In this document: in pieces, positions 1-8,022 of the stretch
Position numbering within the stretch: position 1 is the first letter of the stretch
Layout of the letters: every line of letters begins with the position of its first letter
DNA from: VXRN01 sp963664365
Lineage (GTDB): Bacteria > Chloroflexota > Dehalococcoidia > Lucifugimonadales > UBA1123
Direction: 5' to 3'
Assembly: GCA_963664365.1 (NCBI GenBank)
Contig: OY761144.1
Coordinates: 2,356,001 to 2,420,000 of the forward strand
Length of the DNA: 64,000 nucleotides
Notes under the pieces: model-generated
Seen by the model: only the letters and a program-made list of their open reading frames with translations
What the model was told of the DNA's origin: nothing
Databases searched by the model: none
Position numbers and translations under genes: made by a program

Positions 1-1
1 C

Positions 2-34
2 CTTGGACTGGACTCTGAGAAAGTCCAGGGTTAA
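2..34 (+). CDS. possible 3' end of an upstream gene
   Basis: An open frame runs in from the window edge (…LGLDSEKVQG) and stops at TAA 32-34, three bases before the ATG of the PIN-like gene. The tight spacing would fit an upstream partner such as an antitoxin, but only ten residues are visible, so neither identity nor reality can be established. Confidence 0.25.
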   Translation, partial: LGLDSEKVQG

Positions 35-37
35 TCG

Positions 38-484
38 ATGATCGTTGTCCTGAACGAATGGGTATTCCACGACCTGATGGGTGAAAATGGTCGTGAGTCT
101 CAATGGGAGACAGTCAGTTTCCTCCGTCTCTTCTTCGAATCATCCGATGTGCTGGTCGTGCCTGCGGAGCCACGCTGGACACGGAAGGCATACCAGTTGA
201 TGACTCTAACCGACACGGAACTCAGGAATGCCAGCCTTCAGTTCCACACACTCATACAAGATTTGAACCGCGCGAGATACGCTCGTATGGAGCAACAGGA
301 ATCGGTTGCCCAAGAACTGCCGTCACAGCTACCCGAAGAAGACCGTTACCTAGTCTCCGCCTACCTGACATCCGACGCTCACCTGCTTGTTACCACGGAC
401 GCAGAACTCCACGACGCACTCTCCGACTCCGACCTAGTCACCTGCCGGATGCGCGACGAGTTCTTGTCCGAGTACATTCACTGA
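38..484 (+). CDS. PIN-like domain protein
   Basis: A 148-residue protein. It begins with a hydrophobic strand and an N-terminal motif (VVLNEWVFHDL) where PIN nucleases carry their first acidic residue, and it ends with EEDRYLVSAYL … LLVTTDAEL, which resembles the distal acidic part of a PIN fold. The first position is Asn rather than Asp, so nuclease activity is uncertain. An AGGG lies just upstream of the ATG, and an open frame ends three bases before it, which would suit a toxin following an antitoxin. The family assignment rests on motif spacing only. Confidence 0.5.
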   Translation: MIVVLNEWVFHDLMGENGRESQWETVSFLRLFFESSDVLVVPAEPRWTRKAYQLMTLTDTELRNASLQFHTLIQDLNRARYARMEQQESVAQELPSQLPEEDRYLVSAYLTSDAHLLVTTDAELHDALSDSDLVTCRMRDEFLSEYIH

Positions 485-499
485 CCTCTCAACTCATCC

Positions 500-1672
500 C
501 TACTCGATTACGATCTCCCAGGCGCGGTATTTTTCTATGCCGGGCCAGTCGTATTCGACGCCGAGGCCCGGGCCGGTCGGGACGTCGACGCAACCGTTCT
601 CGTCGATGGACTCTAGCTGGTCGGAGTAGCCGCAGGCGTACACCGGGTTGACTATGTTCGACAGCTTGGGATGCACCAGGCCCATCTCGTAGAAGTTGGA
701 GTTGCGCATGGCCGCCATGCAATGACGCTGCGCCGGCCCCGCGATGTGCAGCTCCACGTCCATTCCGTAGCCCTCGGCGGAGTGCGCGACCTTCATGACT
801 CCGGTGATGCCGCCGTCGTACTCTGGATCCGCCCGCCAGAAGTCCGTTGCCTCAGCGGCCGCCATGTCGGCGTGCGCCTCCACCAGGTGGACGTGCTCGC
901 CCTGTAACAGCGGCGTCTTGATCATCTTTCTGAGTTGCCGGTGGGCGTACAGCGATACGCCGCCGTCCCTCATCGGGTCTTCGTACCAGTAGTAGTCATA
1001 CTCGTCGCACGCCCTGCCGACGGCCAGGGTGTCGCCGAATGTGTCATACACGCAGCACGGGTCTGTCATGAGCGCCATCTTGCCGCCGACGCGCCGGCCG
1101 ACGGCGCGGACGGTCTCGATCTCGCGCTCGATAACCGGGTCGCCCCACGGGTGAATCTTGAAGCCCTTGTACCCCATCTCGAGGCACTGCTCGGCGAAGT
1201 CCGCGTACGCCTCCGGGCTGCTGAGGCCGTCCTTCTCCCTGTCCGCGTGATATGTGCTCGCGTAGCAGGGCAGCTTTTCTCGGTATCCTCCGAGCATCTG
1301 GTAGATGGGCGCGCCATACAGCTTCCCCGCAAGGTCCCAGAGCGCGATGTCGACAGGGCCGATGCCCATGCGGTCCTGCTTTCTGAGCAGGGACTTTGCC
1401 TGGTTGTAGAACCGCTCTCGCTCAAGCGCACTTCTGCCGATGAGATACGGACCGAACGCCTGGATCTGCTCCACAGTCCCGGGGGCGATGCTCATGTACT
1501 CGCCGGTAACGCCGATGTCGGTGTAGATACGGATTCCAAGGGCGATGCGGGCGCCTTTTGCGCCGGGCTGGTAGAAGGCCCCCATCGCAAAGCTCAGGTC
1601 TTTCCCGACGTTTTCAACCGGGAACCGGTACCGGGTCAGGCTGATCTTTTGGATAATCGGAACGTTTCCCAT
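500..1672 (-). CDS. mandelate racemase / muconate lactonizing enzyme family protein (enolase superfamily)
   Basis: A 390-residue enolase-superfamily protein. These enzymes abstract a proton alpha to a carboxylate of sugar acids or aromatics, using Mg2+. Visible motifs in order are KGFKIHPW (general base region, about residue 170), the metal ligands Asp in LMTDPCC and Glu in WYEDPMRDGG, a third acidic residue in LLQGEHVH, and a C-terminal ELHIAGPAQRH region. Length is normal for the family. The start is supported by GGTAGGAGC upstream. The convergent neighbour is the PIN-like gene. The substrate cannot be read from sequence. A second, divergent member lies at 5.4-6.6 kb. Confidence 0.9.
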   Translation of the reverse strand: MGNVPIIQKISLTRYRFPVENVGKDLSFAMGAFYQPGAKGARIALGIRIYTDIGVTGEYMSIAPGTVEQIQAFGPYLIGRSALERERFYNQAKSLLRKQDRMGIGPVDIALWDLAGKLYGAPIYQMLGGYREKLPCYASTYHADREKDGLSSPEAYADFAEQCLEMGYKGFKIHPWGDPVIEREIETVRAVGRRVGGKMALMTDPCCVYDTFGDTLAVGRACDEYDYYWYEDPMRDGGVSLYAHRQLRKMIKTPLLQGEHVHLVEAHADMAAAEATDFWRADPEYDGGITGVMKVAHSAEGYGMDVELHIAGPAQRHCMAAMRNSNFYEMGLVHPKLSNIVNPVYACGYSDQLESIDENGCVDVPTGPGLGVEYDWPGIEKYRAWEIVIE

Positions 1673-1831
1673 GTCGGCGCTCCTACCTGGCTGACTTTTG
1701 GGAGTTTGGCATCCGAGCCACGCCCCCGAACTCGGGTTTATATGCGACGGCCATGAACTGACCGCTCAGTAAGGCCAGTTTACATGAGGATCAGAGCGTG
1801 AAGATACACAGCGACATGGATATATCCGCTT

Positions 1832-1851
1832 GGGCGGTTCGCGAACCGCCC
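1832..1851. repeat. perfect 20-bp palindrome
   Basis: GGGCGGTTCGCGAACCGCCC is a perfect 20-base palindrome lying between the enolase and the helical-repeat gene. It could be an operator or a transcript hairpin; nothing further supports either. Confidence 0.6.
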
Positions 1852-1860
1852 CAAAGGGGG

Positions 1861-1886
1861 TCGGCGGGCGGGACGCCCGCGCTCCC
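1861..1886. repeat. GC-rich hairpin repeat, copy 1
   Basis: The stem GCGGGCG / CGCCCGC closes a 3-base loop (1864-1880). It sits directly after the stop of the minus-strand helical-repeat gene, where it could act as a 3' hairpin. A very similar hairpin recurs at 20,687-20,703, and fragments recur near 34,205 and 35,325-35,395. Confidence 0.6.
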
Positions 1887-1891
1887 AGGGG

Positions 1892-2926
1892 TTAGGAGTC
1901 GTCGATGTGGTCCGGGGGGCGGAGCTTGAAGCATCCTTCGGCGGGGTCGAAGTAGAGGCGGTCTTTGTTGGCAGCCAGGTTGCCCATGGCGCGGGCGAGT
2001 ATCTCGATTTCTTCGTCGGTGACGTTGGCGTACTCGTAGTACTCGCTTTCAGGGTCGTGGTACTCGCAGAGGTAATCTTCCGCGCAGTTGGAGCAGGGGC
2101 CTTCGTCCTTTTGTTTCATTCCCTCGATGAAGTTTTGGGTCTGGCGGTCGGCCTCCTTCAACTGCTCGGGCGTCAGCCGGGGGTCGATTTCGGCGGGGCG
2201 CCTGAATATCCATTGAGGATCTTCGGCCGGGTCGTAGGGGTCGTATTGGAGGTTGGAGGCGGGGCCGAGGACGCGGTCGATCATCATCTGTCCCGCGGTG
2301 ATGCGGTGGCATTGCCTGATAGAGTCGTCTTCGGGGTCGGGTTCGTGGATGGACATGAGTATGTCGGCGAGCTTTGCGCCGTAGTCGGTGATATGGAGCA
2401 CGTAATGTTGGGAGTCGCGGACGATGTCCGGGACGAAGCCTTTAGCAAGTTCGGCGGTGGTGAGTGTCTTGGGCCGCTCGGGGGACTGGACCGGTCCGAG
2501 CATGTCGTCGAGTCTCCGCTCGATCTGGGAGACGAGGTGGGTGGCGGTCCCGGGCGGGGCGTCTTTGAGGTCCAACGCCGCGGTTTGGCTTTGGTCGGAG
2601 CCGGGATCGTCTGAACTGTGATTTTCGTGATTATGGGATTTCTCTGATTGTGGCGGCTCCGGCTCGGGCTGTGGGTCCGGCGCGGGGGCCGGGGCCGGAG
2701 CTTGGGGAGTATTCTTGTTGACTTTGCCGAATCCTCGGTCATAGAGGATGCGTGTCGCCCTTAGGCGGTCGTAGCCTGTGGCATCGGGGCGGTCTCCGTC
2801 GGCGATTTCGAGCAGGTTGTCGAAGACGCGTTGGAGGTCGTCGGATACGTCGCGGATGTACTTGGCGGCGTATCCGGCGAAGGCCGGGCTGATGGTGGCT
2901 GTTTGTGTTTGCGATTGCATGAACAT
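1892..2926 (-). CDS. helical-module protein with two terminase-small-subunit-like repeats
   Basis: A 344-residue protein with two copies of a roughly 50-residue helical module, at about residues 20-69 and 174-221. Each module ends in (R)…A…(L/M).DR.(F/L)G, a pattern like DUF5681 and phage terminase small-subunit DNA-binding modules (…LLDRGYGKP). A proline-rich linker (about 72-115) contains a dispersed DNA repeat at 2609-2653 read in frame. The C-terminal third is acidic and carries Cys-x2-Cys, Cys-x2-His (CSNCAEDYLCEYH), a possible zinc site. A strong TTGACA promoter lies immediately upstream. A paralogue with the same architecture is at 54,677-55,552. No integrase, portal or large terminase is nearby, so this is probably a relic or satellite gene; DNA binding is inferred. 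Confidence 0.65.
   Translation of the reverse strand: MFMQSQTQTATISPAFAGYAAKYIRDVSDDLQRVFDNLLEIADGDRPDATGYDRLRATRILYDRGFGKVNKNTPQAPAPAPAPDPQPEPEPPQSEKSHNHENHSSDDPGSDQSQTAALDLKDAPPGTATHLVSQIERRLDDMLGPVQSPERPKTLTTAELAKGFVPDIVRDSQHYVLHITDYGAKLADILMSIHEPDPEDDSIRQCHRITAGQMMIDRVLGPASNLQYDPYDPAEDPQWIFRRPAEIDPRLTPEQLKEADRQTQNFIEGMKQKDEGPCSNCAEDYLCEYHDPESEYYEYANVTDEEIEILARAMGNLAANKDRLYFDPAEGCFKLRPPDHIDDS
2609..2653. repeat. dispersed repeat (GTCTGAACTGTGATTTT type) inside a CDS
   Basis: This segment matches the intergenic repeats near 55,720, 55,813 and 55,880 (GTCTGAACTGTGATTTTT…TTCGCTGATT). Here it lies inside the 344-residue gene and is translated as part of its low-complexity linker. Confidence 0.75.
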
Positions 2927-2927
2927 T

Positions 2928-2957
2928 AGTATCGCACATGAGGTCTGGGGATGTCAA
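2928..2957 (-). promoter_or_regulatory. TTGACA-N18-GATACT promoter
   Basis: Reading leftward, CCCC-TTGACA (2952-2957) is followed after 18 bases by GATACT (2928-2933), just ahead of the ATG of the 344-residue gene. The CCCCTTGACA element recurs at three other loci (20.6, 35.75 and 55.65 kb). Confidence 0.7.
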
Positions 2958-3095
2958 GGGGGGGTTTTTAGGTTTAGGGGGTAGTTTTTAGTTTTGGTGG
3001 GGGTGTCTGAAGCAGGATTTTGGGGATGTGGGGGATGTGGGGGATGTTCAGGATGGTTATAAGGTTGGTGGGTTGGGTTGCGGTCTGCAGGTCGT

Positions 3096-3659
3096 TTAGC
3101 CTTGCCAGCCTCTTGAGCAGTCGCCGCTCCTGTTGCGTCTGAATTGCTTGCGTCCGTTATTCGGTGGTGTTCCATCCCTTCTCAGGAAGGCCCTGTGAAT
3201 CCAACCGCGAACATTGGACAACTGCACGTTACGCGGCCAGTCATATACGAGGGCGTATGAATCGTCTTCTGAAACGTTGTCTGCCAATCTTGGGGGGACT
3301 CGATGAAGTCCAAATTTACTCTTGCCGTAATCTGCGTGGTTAGGAAGAATGATGCCCAACATCCCGCACCTTGATTTTTTCTTGGTCTTTCGAAGGCTTG
3401 ACCCAATCTCCCAATCTACATGCTTCCGCTGCCACGTGCATGGACCTATCAACACAACTGTAACCGTTGCGTCACGAATGAAACCGTCTCTTATGTACTG
3501 GCGAATTGTCTCAGTGGCCAGATCGTCGTAGTCTATATCGCCGTCCTCAACCGACTCATCTACAATGTCGTCTCCCATCTCTTGGACGAACCAGTCCTTA
3601 TAGGGCTGGTCTTCGTGATGATAGCTGATGAATACTTTGTGCCTCGGCACTTGCGACAT
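3096..3659 (-). CDS. TIR domain protein, ThsB-like (DUF1863 type)
   Basis: A 187-residue protein that opens with HKVFISYHHEDQPYKDWF, the first strand and loop of the ThsB/MTH538-type TIR fold. It continues with IRDATVTVVLIGPCTWQRKHVDWEI, including the Trp-Glu region where NAD-processing TIR proteins carry their catalytic Glu. In Thoeris defence, ThsB senses phage and makes a cyclic-ADP-ribose-like signal. The ATG is two bases after the stop of the upstream 160-residue gene (TAGACATG), implying translational coupling. No ThsA (SIR2 or macro effector) is present in the window. The basic C-terminal 30 residues look unstructured. The TIR call is strong; a defence role is inferred. Confidence 0.8.
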   Translation of the reverse strand: MSQVPRHKVFISYHHEDQPYKDWFVQEMGDDIVDESVEDGDIDYDDLATETIRQYIRDGFIRDATVTVVLIGPCTWQRKHVDWEIGSSLRKTKKKSRCGMLGIILPNHADYGKSKFGLHRVPPRLADNVSEDDSYALVYDWPRNVQLSNVRGWIHRAFLRRDGTPPNNGRKQFRRNRSGDCSRGWQG

Positions 3660-3661
3660 GT

Positions 3662-4144
3662 CTATTCACCCTCGACTTGCTCCAGATCGGTCAAGTCCTC
3701 CACACCCGCAATGTCCGCCAGCATACGGTTGTAGTTGCGCAGCTCTTCTTGCAGGCTCGCCAACTCCTGGCGGAACTCTCTGCGTTTGTCATCGTCGTCG
3801 AAGGCCCCGGCCAAGCTTTCCCTGTGCCATTTCGCAGTGAAGGGCCGCACGACCTGGTTGAGTACAGGTATCGCAATCATGCTGAACTTGACTGTCGAAC
3901 GCCCGCGTTTGCGAAGAATCTCGCGGGTGATCGGGAAGAGCGAATACACGCTGTCCAATGCCGTCTTATCGTCTCCCACGTTATAAGGCAGGGGCTGGGT
4001 GACGATTCTAGTCAGCATCTCGATATACAACTCCCATGCGGCGTCCTGGTCCTCTGACCGAAGAGATATTTCAGCATTAGCCCACTTGGGACCCAGCTTG
4101 ATCTTGTCCAGGTGGAAGCTGCTAAACATCTCGCCGAGTTGCAT
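3662..4144 (-). CDS. conserved protein of unknown function, partner of the TIR gene
   Basis: A 160-residue soluble, mostly helical protein. It has a well-formed core (AAWELYIEMLTRIVTQPL, then FPITREILRKRG and IPVLNQVVRPFTAKWH) and a coiled C-terminus (RREFRQELASLQEELRNY). I do not recognise a named domain, though the core looks like a constrained fold rather than noise. It is the first gene of a two-gene unit with the ThsB-like TIR gene. It could be a TIR regulator, scaffold or effector; the sequence does not say which. There are no membrane segments and no obvious nuclease motif. Confidence 0.65.
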   Translation of the reverse strand: MQLGEMFSSFHLDKIKLGPKWANAEISLRSEDQDAAWELYIEMLTRIVTQPLPYNVGDDKTALDSVYSLFPITREILRKRGRSTVKFSMIAIPVLNQVVRPFTAKWHRESLAGAFDDDDKRREFRQELASLQEELRNYNRMLADIAGVEDLTDLEQVEGE

Positions 4145-4502
4145 CTGCCCAGTCCTACTACGATTTCCCCCAACAGCCCCGTCTCCCGCTTCAGAGCCAT
4201 TATATCAGCCCGAATCATGTCTTGGGGTCACAGCAGGGCTGTGGCTCCAGGGCCTTTGGGTTATTCATGTCATTTCGAGCGCAGCGAGAAATCTGAAGGC
4301 TCTGTCTGAAGAGCTCTTTGTTCCTCAGCAGAGATTTTCGTTCAGGGTGACAATCGAAAGACCCGCCTTGTCTCAGGCTGTCGAGCTCGCGTGCCGTTTC
4401 GATACCGTCGTCGAATCCGACCATAGAGACCTGGACCGCCGCGACGTCGAGCGTCCAATTGCGGTCGGACTGCGCCCATACGACACGCCGCCACTCCCCC
4501 GA
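4145..4502. repeat. intergenic region with a dispersed repeat
   Basis: There is no convincing gene in these 358 bases. It contains the element TCATTTCGAGCGCAGCGAGA (about 4,269-4,288) followed by …GTTCAGGGTGACA, a pair of short sequences seen scattered through many unrelated bacterial genomes. A related fragment (TTCCTCGCTGCGCTCGGAAT) lies near 55,973. Confidence 0.55.
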
Positions 4503-5267
4503 TCACCGATTCCGTTCCGAATCCCGAAGCTGGGCGCGGAGTCGTTCGAGCTCCGCGGCTTGCTCAATCAGCGCCGCGTCCTTTTCGGCCAGCGAGTCCG
4601 CCTGCTCGCGTATGACCACGTCCTTCTCAACCAGCGCTATAGCCTGCTCCCCATGATTGAGCAGCCACTCCCCGGCGGCAGGGTCGTAGAGGCGCAGCAT
4701 CCCGTCGCGGACGCACAGGTCCAATCCCAACACGGGGCTGTGGCCGCGCAGAACTCCGTCAGCGTCGGTGTACACGTCCAGAGCGCGATACTCACCGTCC
4801 GCCAGATATTCGCCTACCAGCTCGGGCGAGAAGAACCTCGCTCTCTCGGGATCGAAACGCCAGTATTCGGACACTCCAATCGCGGCGTAGAGGTCTCGCT
4901 TCTCTTCCCGGTCTCGACGCCATGTGGACACCGACGCGACCTCCAGGACGAACGTCGGGGGCGCCCCGCCCTCAGCCCACACTATCCATGAATGGCGCGA
5001 GTGGCTGCCGCGCGCGCCGAAGACGGCGAAGACGTCGGGAGCCACACGGGAGCCGGGGGATCCCTCGCGGTAGTAAACGAACATGTCTCCCGAAACGTAC
5101 ACGTCATCTCGGCCTTTGTACATCTGCCTTAGCGACGCGACCGTGTCGGTGATAGCGATGTACTGGAAGTCGTTCTCAGCCATTGGTTCTCCGTCCGAGC
5201 ATGGGTATTCGTCGCACAGCGCATCGGGAGCCTCCGGGGAGGGCGCGATCTGTGTCCTGGTCGCCAT
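4503..5267 (-). CDS. Uma2 family endonuclease (PD-(D/E)XK, DUF820)
   Basis: A 254-residue protein with Uma2 landmarks: RVAPDVFAVFG (catalytic Asp), PPTFVLEVASVST (Glu of the PD-(D/E)XK core) and RDLYAAIGVSEYWRFDP. These are restriction-nuclease-fold proteins of unknown substrate that expand in Chloroflexota and cyanobacteria. After the domain (about residue 190) comes a charged coiled coil with repeated 'EKD…EQA' units. The start is backed by AAGGAGG upstream (GGCTGACC then ATG). It is monocistronic. A second, partial member is at the right edge of the window. Confidence 0.85.
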   Translation of the reverse strand: MATRTQIAPSPEAPDALCDEYPCSDGEPMAENDFQYIAITDTVASLRQMYKGRDDVYVSGDMFVYYREGSPGSRVAPDVFAVFGARGSHSRHSWIVWAEGGAPPTFVLEVASVSTWRRDREEKRDLYAAIGVSEYWRFDPERARFFSPELVGEYLADGEYRALDVYTDADGVLRGHSPVLGLDLCVRDGMLRLYDPAAGEWLLNHGEQAIALVEKDVVIREQADSLAEKDAALIEQAAELERLRAQLRDSERNR

Positions 5268-5428
5268 GGTCAGCCTCCTTGTGGCCGTGTGTAGTGCGTC
5301 GCGTGTGATTGTCTCACAGGATCGGTCTGCCGTCCAACGTATATGACGCTTCGGGAATGGCGGCAGCGCGGGGGTGGCAACTCTGCCAGAGCGAGGAGTG
5401 CAACTGGGACTTCTTCAAGGCCATGACG

Positions 5429-6625
5429 CTAGATTCCCCGCGCCTTGATCGCGGCGGTGTGGTCCCAGGGCGTTATCCACTCGTCTTTTATATCCATGCC
5501 GAAGCCGGGGGCGTCGGTGGGTGTGACGTAGCCGTCTTTTGGTCTAGCCAGTCCCGGAATCCACGGGACTTCCTCCAGCGGGATGCCAGGGTCGCTTCCC
5601 ATCCAGAACTCGGCCATCGGAGATTCGGGCATCGCTATCGCGAAGTGCTGACCCCAGGCCGAGGCAACGGCGGCGTGCGGAATGGTGATGATGCCGGCCG
5701 CCTCGCCGATGGTGTATATCTTCAGCGCCTCCGACAGCCCTCCGCACCACTTCATATCGGGCTGGAGTATGTCCACCGCGCGATGTTCGACGAGTTGGCG
5801 GAACGTCCAGCGTCCGTGATGGTCTTCACCGGTGGCGAGCGGGACCCAGTTGATCGCCTTTCGAAGCTCGACGTGACCTTCGAGGTCGGTCGGAATCAGG
5901 GGCTCTTCGAGCCAGCGCAGACCGTAGGGGCGCAGCCTCTCGGCCAGCCTGATGGTAAACTCGACGTTGAAGCTCATGACCGGGTTGTACATCAACTCCG
6001 CGTTCGGCCCAACCTCTTCTCTCGCTTTGGATATGCGCTCCTCGACGATGTTGATGCCGTCGATACCCTCGTCGTAGTGCGCCGGGTTCGACACCTTGAA
6101 GTGCTTGAATCCAAGCTCCTTCGACCAGTCGAGGTCGTCCGACGTGCAGTAGATGAGGGCCTTGTCGCGGCAGGGACCGCCGATTAGCGAGTACACGGGC
6201 TGGCCGAGCAGTTTGCCCTTGAGGTCCCACAGAGCGAGGTCTATGCCCGATTGCGCGACGGTCGCCAGTCCGCCCGCGCCGAACCGCTGCGACGAGCGCC
6301 AGATGAGATCGTTCAGGTATTCCAACGCCATGCAGTCGCGCCCTTCGAGCAATGGTCCGAAGTGGTAGTCGATCAGCGCCGCCGTCGGCTCGCCAAAGCT
6401 GCACTGGCCCAGCCCCCAAGCGCCGTCCTCGGCGGTAATCTGCACCCACACGTCCGCAGACGTGTTCGCGCCGGGCATACGACCGTGCAGCCGCGAGAAC
6501 TCGGGGTACTTGTTGATCGGCAGCGCGCGCCGCGCATGGGTATTCCAGTTTGGCCGCCGCGATTTAGACTTCGGAGGCCGGCGCGGTATGTTCAACTCGA
6601 CTGCCCTAACTTGCTTGATCTTCAA
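5429..6625 (-). CDS. mandelate racemase family protein, L-rhamnonate dehydratase-like, TTG start
   Basis: A 398-residue enolase-superfamily dehydratase. The N-terminal RRPNWNTHARRALPINKYP and the region GEDHHGRWTFRQLVEHRAVD followed by ILQPDMKWCGGLSE resemble rhamnonate dehydratases acting on sugar acids. Acidic ligands are seen in WLEEPLIPTD and ATGEDHH, and a His in IPHAAVASAWG. The usual first metal-ligand Asp appears as Asn (LMYNPVMSFN), which is odd. I chose TTG at 6,625 because GGGAGGA sits 5 bases upstream and family homology begins there (KIKQVRAVELN). The longer frame to 6,928 adds low-complexity sequence that overlaps the divergent gene's promoter. Confidence 0.85.
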   Translation of the reverse strand: MKIKQVRAVELNIPRRPPKSKSRRPNWNTHARRALPINKYPEFSRLHGRMPGANTSADVWVQITAEDGAWGLGQCSFGEPTAALIDYHFGPLLEGRDCMALEYLNDLIWRSSQRFGAGGLATVAQSGIDLALWDLKGKLLGQPVYSLIGGPCRDKALIYCTSDDLDWSKELGFKHFKVSNPAHYDEGIDGINIVEERISKAREEVGPNAELMYNPVMSFNVEFTIRLAERLRPYGLRWLEEPLIPTDLEGHVELRKAINWVPLATGEDHHGRWTFRQLVEHRAVDILQPDMKWCGGLSEALKIYTIGEAAGIITIPHAAVASAWGQHFAIAMPESPMAEFWMGSDPGIPLEEVPWIPGLARPKDGYVTPTDAPGFGMDIKDEWITPWDHTAAIKARGI

Positions 6626-6754
6626 TGTATCCTCCCTGATTCGGCGCGGTTTGGAGTTGGTCGTGGCGAGCCACGCTATCGCGAGTCTATAACTACCAAG
6701 CTGGGATGTCGAGGACGGGAAAAGGATTGAGTGCGTACCACTTGGCCAATCGAG

Positions 6755-6760
6755 TATAAT
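6755..6760 (+). promoter_or_regulatory. -10 element TATAAT
   Basis: CGAGTATAAT lies upstream of the next gene. An in-frame ATG at 6,759 overlaps this -10 hexamer, so it cannot be the start if the promoter is used; GTG at 6,780 is preferred. Confidence 0.5.
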
Positions 6761-6779
6761 GGATTGCAGGGAGCGGCAG

Positions 6780-7451
6780 GTGACCACTGTAAACACCATA
6801 GACGACCTTATCAGGATTCTTCGGGAAGACCCGGAAGCACGGGAGGCCGTCCGTCGTGAAATCCTCTCAGAAGAACTGCTTGCTCTACCGCAACGAGTCG
6901 CCGAGATCGCGGCCATAGTGCAGCGCACCGCCCAAATACAGGACCTGCACTCTCAAATCCTCAATCAGCACTCCAGTTCACTAGCCGAACTCAAGGAGGA
7001 CGTCTCCGTTCTCAAGACTGATTCTAGCTGGCTCAAGGGACTAGCCGCCTTCACTCCCTCTGAGCGACGGTACGAGTTGATCGCTCTCGAAATGAATCTG
7101 GAACCAGTGCGCCTACTCAGCCCGGGCGACATTGCGAGAATGACTCTGACGGAAGAGGCCCAAGAGTTCGACCAAAGCGACCTCAATAGCTTCAGAGACT
7201 GCGACCTGATAATTGCGGCGCAAAGTCCATCTGATGGCGACTGCTACATAACTGTCCAGGTCTCGTTCACGGTGGACCACTCCGACATCAGCCGAGCGAT
7301 CAAGCACGCCGATATGGTCACACGATTTACCGGCAGGCCCGCCTTTCCCGCCGTCAGCGGCGTGGAGAGAGCCGACGTGACCGAGCGACGCCTATCGACC
7401 GGCGCAGTCCACATGCATAGGCTCCCACTACGTTTGGTTCAGCCGCGCTAA
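6780..7451 (+). CDS. coiled-coil protein with a nuclease-like C-terminus, unknown function
   Basis: A 223-residue protein. Its N-terminal part (DDLIRILREDPEAREAVRRE, then LLALPQRVAEI) and a helical region of QDLHSQILNQHSSSLAELKEDVSVLK are typical of Chloroflexota and cyanobacterial proteins annotated as DUF3782-like, which carry a PD-(D/E)XK-like C-terminal domain. The C-terminal DLIIAAQSPSDGDCYITVQVS may be the remains of that domain; no complete catalytic set is visible. GTG at 6,780 is chosen over ATG 6,759 because of the AGGGAG ribosome site and the TATAAT overlap. Confidence 0.55.
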   Translation: MTTVNTIDDLIRILREDPEAREAVRREILSEELLALPQRVAEIAAIVQRTAQIQDLHSQILNQHSSSLAELKEDVSVLKTDSSWLKGLAAFTPSERRYELIALEMNLEPVRLLSPGDIARMTLTEEAQEFDQSDLNSFRDCDLIIAAQSPSDGDCYITVQVSFTVDHSDISRAIKHADMVTRFTGRPAFPAVSGVERADVTERRLSTGAVHMHRLPLRLVQPR

Positions 7452-7571
7452 TCTCTTTACTCGCGCGCCTCCGAAGGCCGGGTTGCGGGCGCCGAAGTTC
7501 TCCGTGTACCAATCGGCGGACGCGGACGGGTCCGCGGATCGGATGTGGACATGATTGATCGAGTATGCCAT
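7428..7571 (-). pseudogene. truncated glyoxalase / VOC protein
   Basis: The 47-residue product starts MAYSINHVHIRSADPSASAD, then WYTENFGA. This is the first beta-alpha unit of a vicinal-oxygen-chelate protein, including the metal-binding His of NHVHI. The frame then runs through unrelated residues and stops inside the convergent gene's end. VOC proteins normally have about 120-150 residues, so this is a decayed 5' fragment. AGGAGA upstream supports the start. Confidence 0.6.
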
Positions 7572-7716
7572 GAGTCTGTCTCCTGGATGTTCCGGCGCTG
7601 GCGCTGGGATTGCGAGTCTTATAGTGACTCCGGCCACAACCCTAACACCGGCGGGCGCAACTGATGATATAATCGATTGGCCGAGTGAAACTGATCAGTC
7701 GCGCCGGAGAGAGACG

Positions 7717-8022
7717 ATGATGGTGGACGAAGCAACCAATGAGATCAGGAAGATGATCCAGGACTTACTGCGCGAGCGATTCAAGAACGATCTCGAATTC
7801 GGCCCCATTGTCGTAATGCCCCGTTTCGACGACGATGGTGAGGGATACCTGCACTCGTACATCGTTTTTCACGGAGACCAGAAGAAGTTGGACCCAATCT
7901 GGACGCTCAGGCTGTCCAGGCGCCTCTGGTCACGCGCTGAGGAGCTCGGATATCCCGGTATTCCCATTCAGCTATTCGTAGAAAGATCCGAGTGGCCTGA
8001 CTTGGAGAAGAGTCTAACGTGA
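7717..8022 (+). CDS. small protein preceding a HEPN gene, unknown function
   Basis: A 101-residue protein with an acidic core (FGPIVVMPRFDDDGEGYLHS) followed by YIVFHGDQKKLDPIWTLRLS and PIQLFVERSEW. I do not recognise the family. TATAAT at 7,668-7,673 and GGAGAGA just before the ATG support expression from its own promoter. Its stop overlaps the start of the HEPN gene (GTGA), so the two are made together. By position it could be an antitoxin or a substrate-recognition partner. The Asp-rich stretch recalls minimal nucleotidyltransferases, but no GS…D.D signature is present. Confidence 0.6.
   Translation: MMVDEATNEIRKMIQDLLRERFKNDLEFGPIVVMPRFDDDGEGYLHSYIVFHGDQKKLDPIWTLRLSRRLWSRAEELGYPGIPIQLFVERSEWPDLEKSLT

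Noticed and set aside
935..1756. 273-residue plus-strand open frame
   Set aside because: Antisense shadow of the first enolase gene; no domain and no ribosome site.
1907..2614. 235-residue plus-strand frame rich in Val/Gly
   Set aside because: Complement of the helical-module gene, whose motifs, start and promoter are far better.
1892..2926. Prophage
   Set aside because: No integrase, portal, capsid or large terminase in the window; only isolated phage-like fragments.
3096..4144. Classical Thoeris (ThsA + ThsB)
   Set aside because: Only a ThsB-like TIR is present; no SIR2, macro or SLOG effector is encoded nearby, so the classical system is not claimed.
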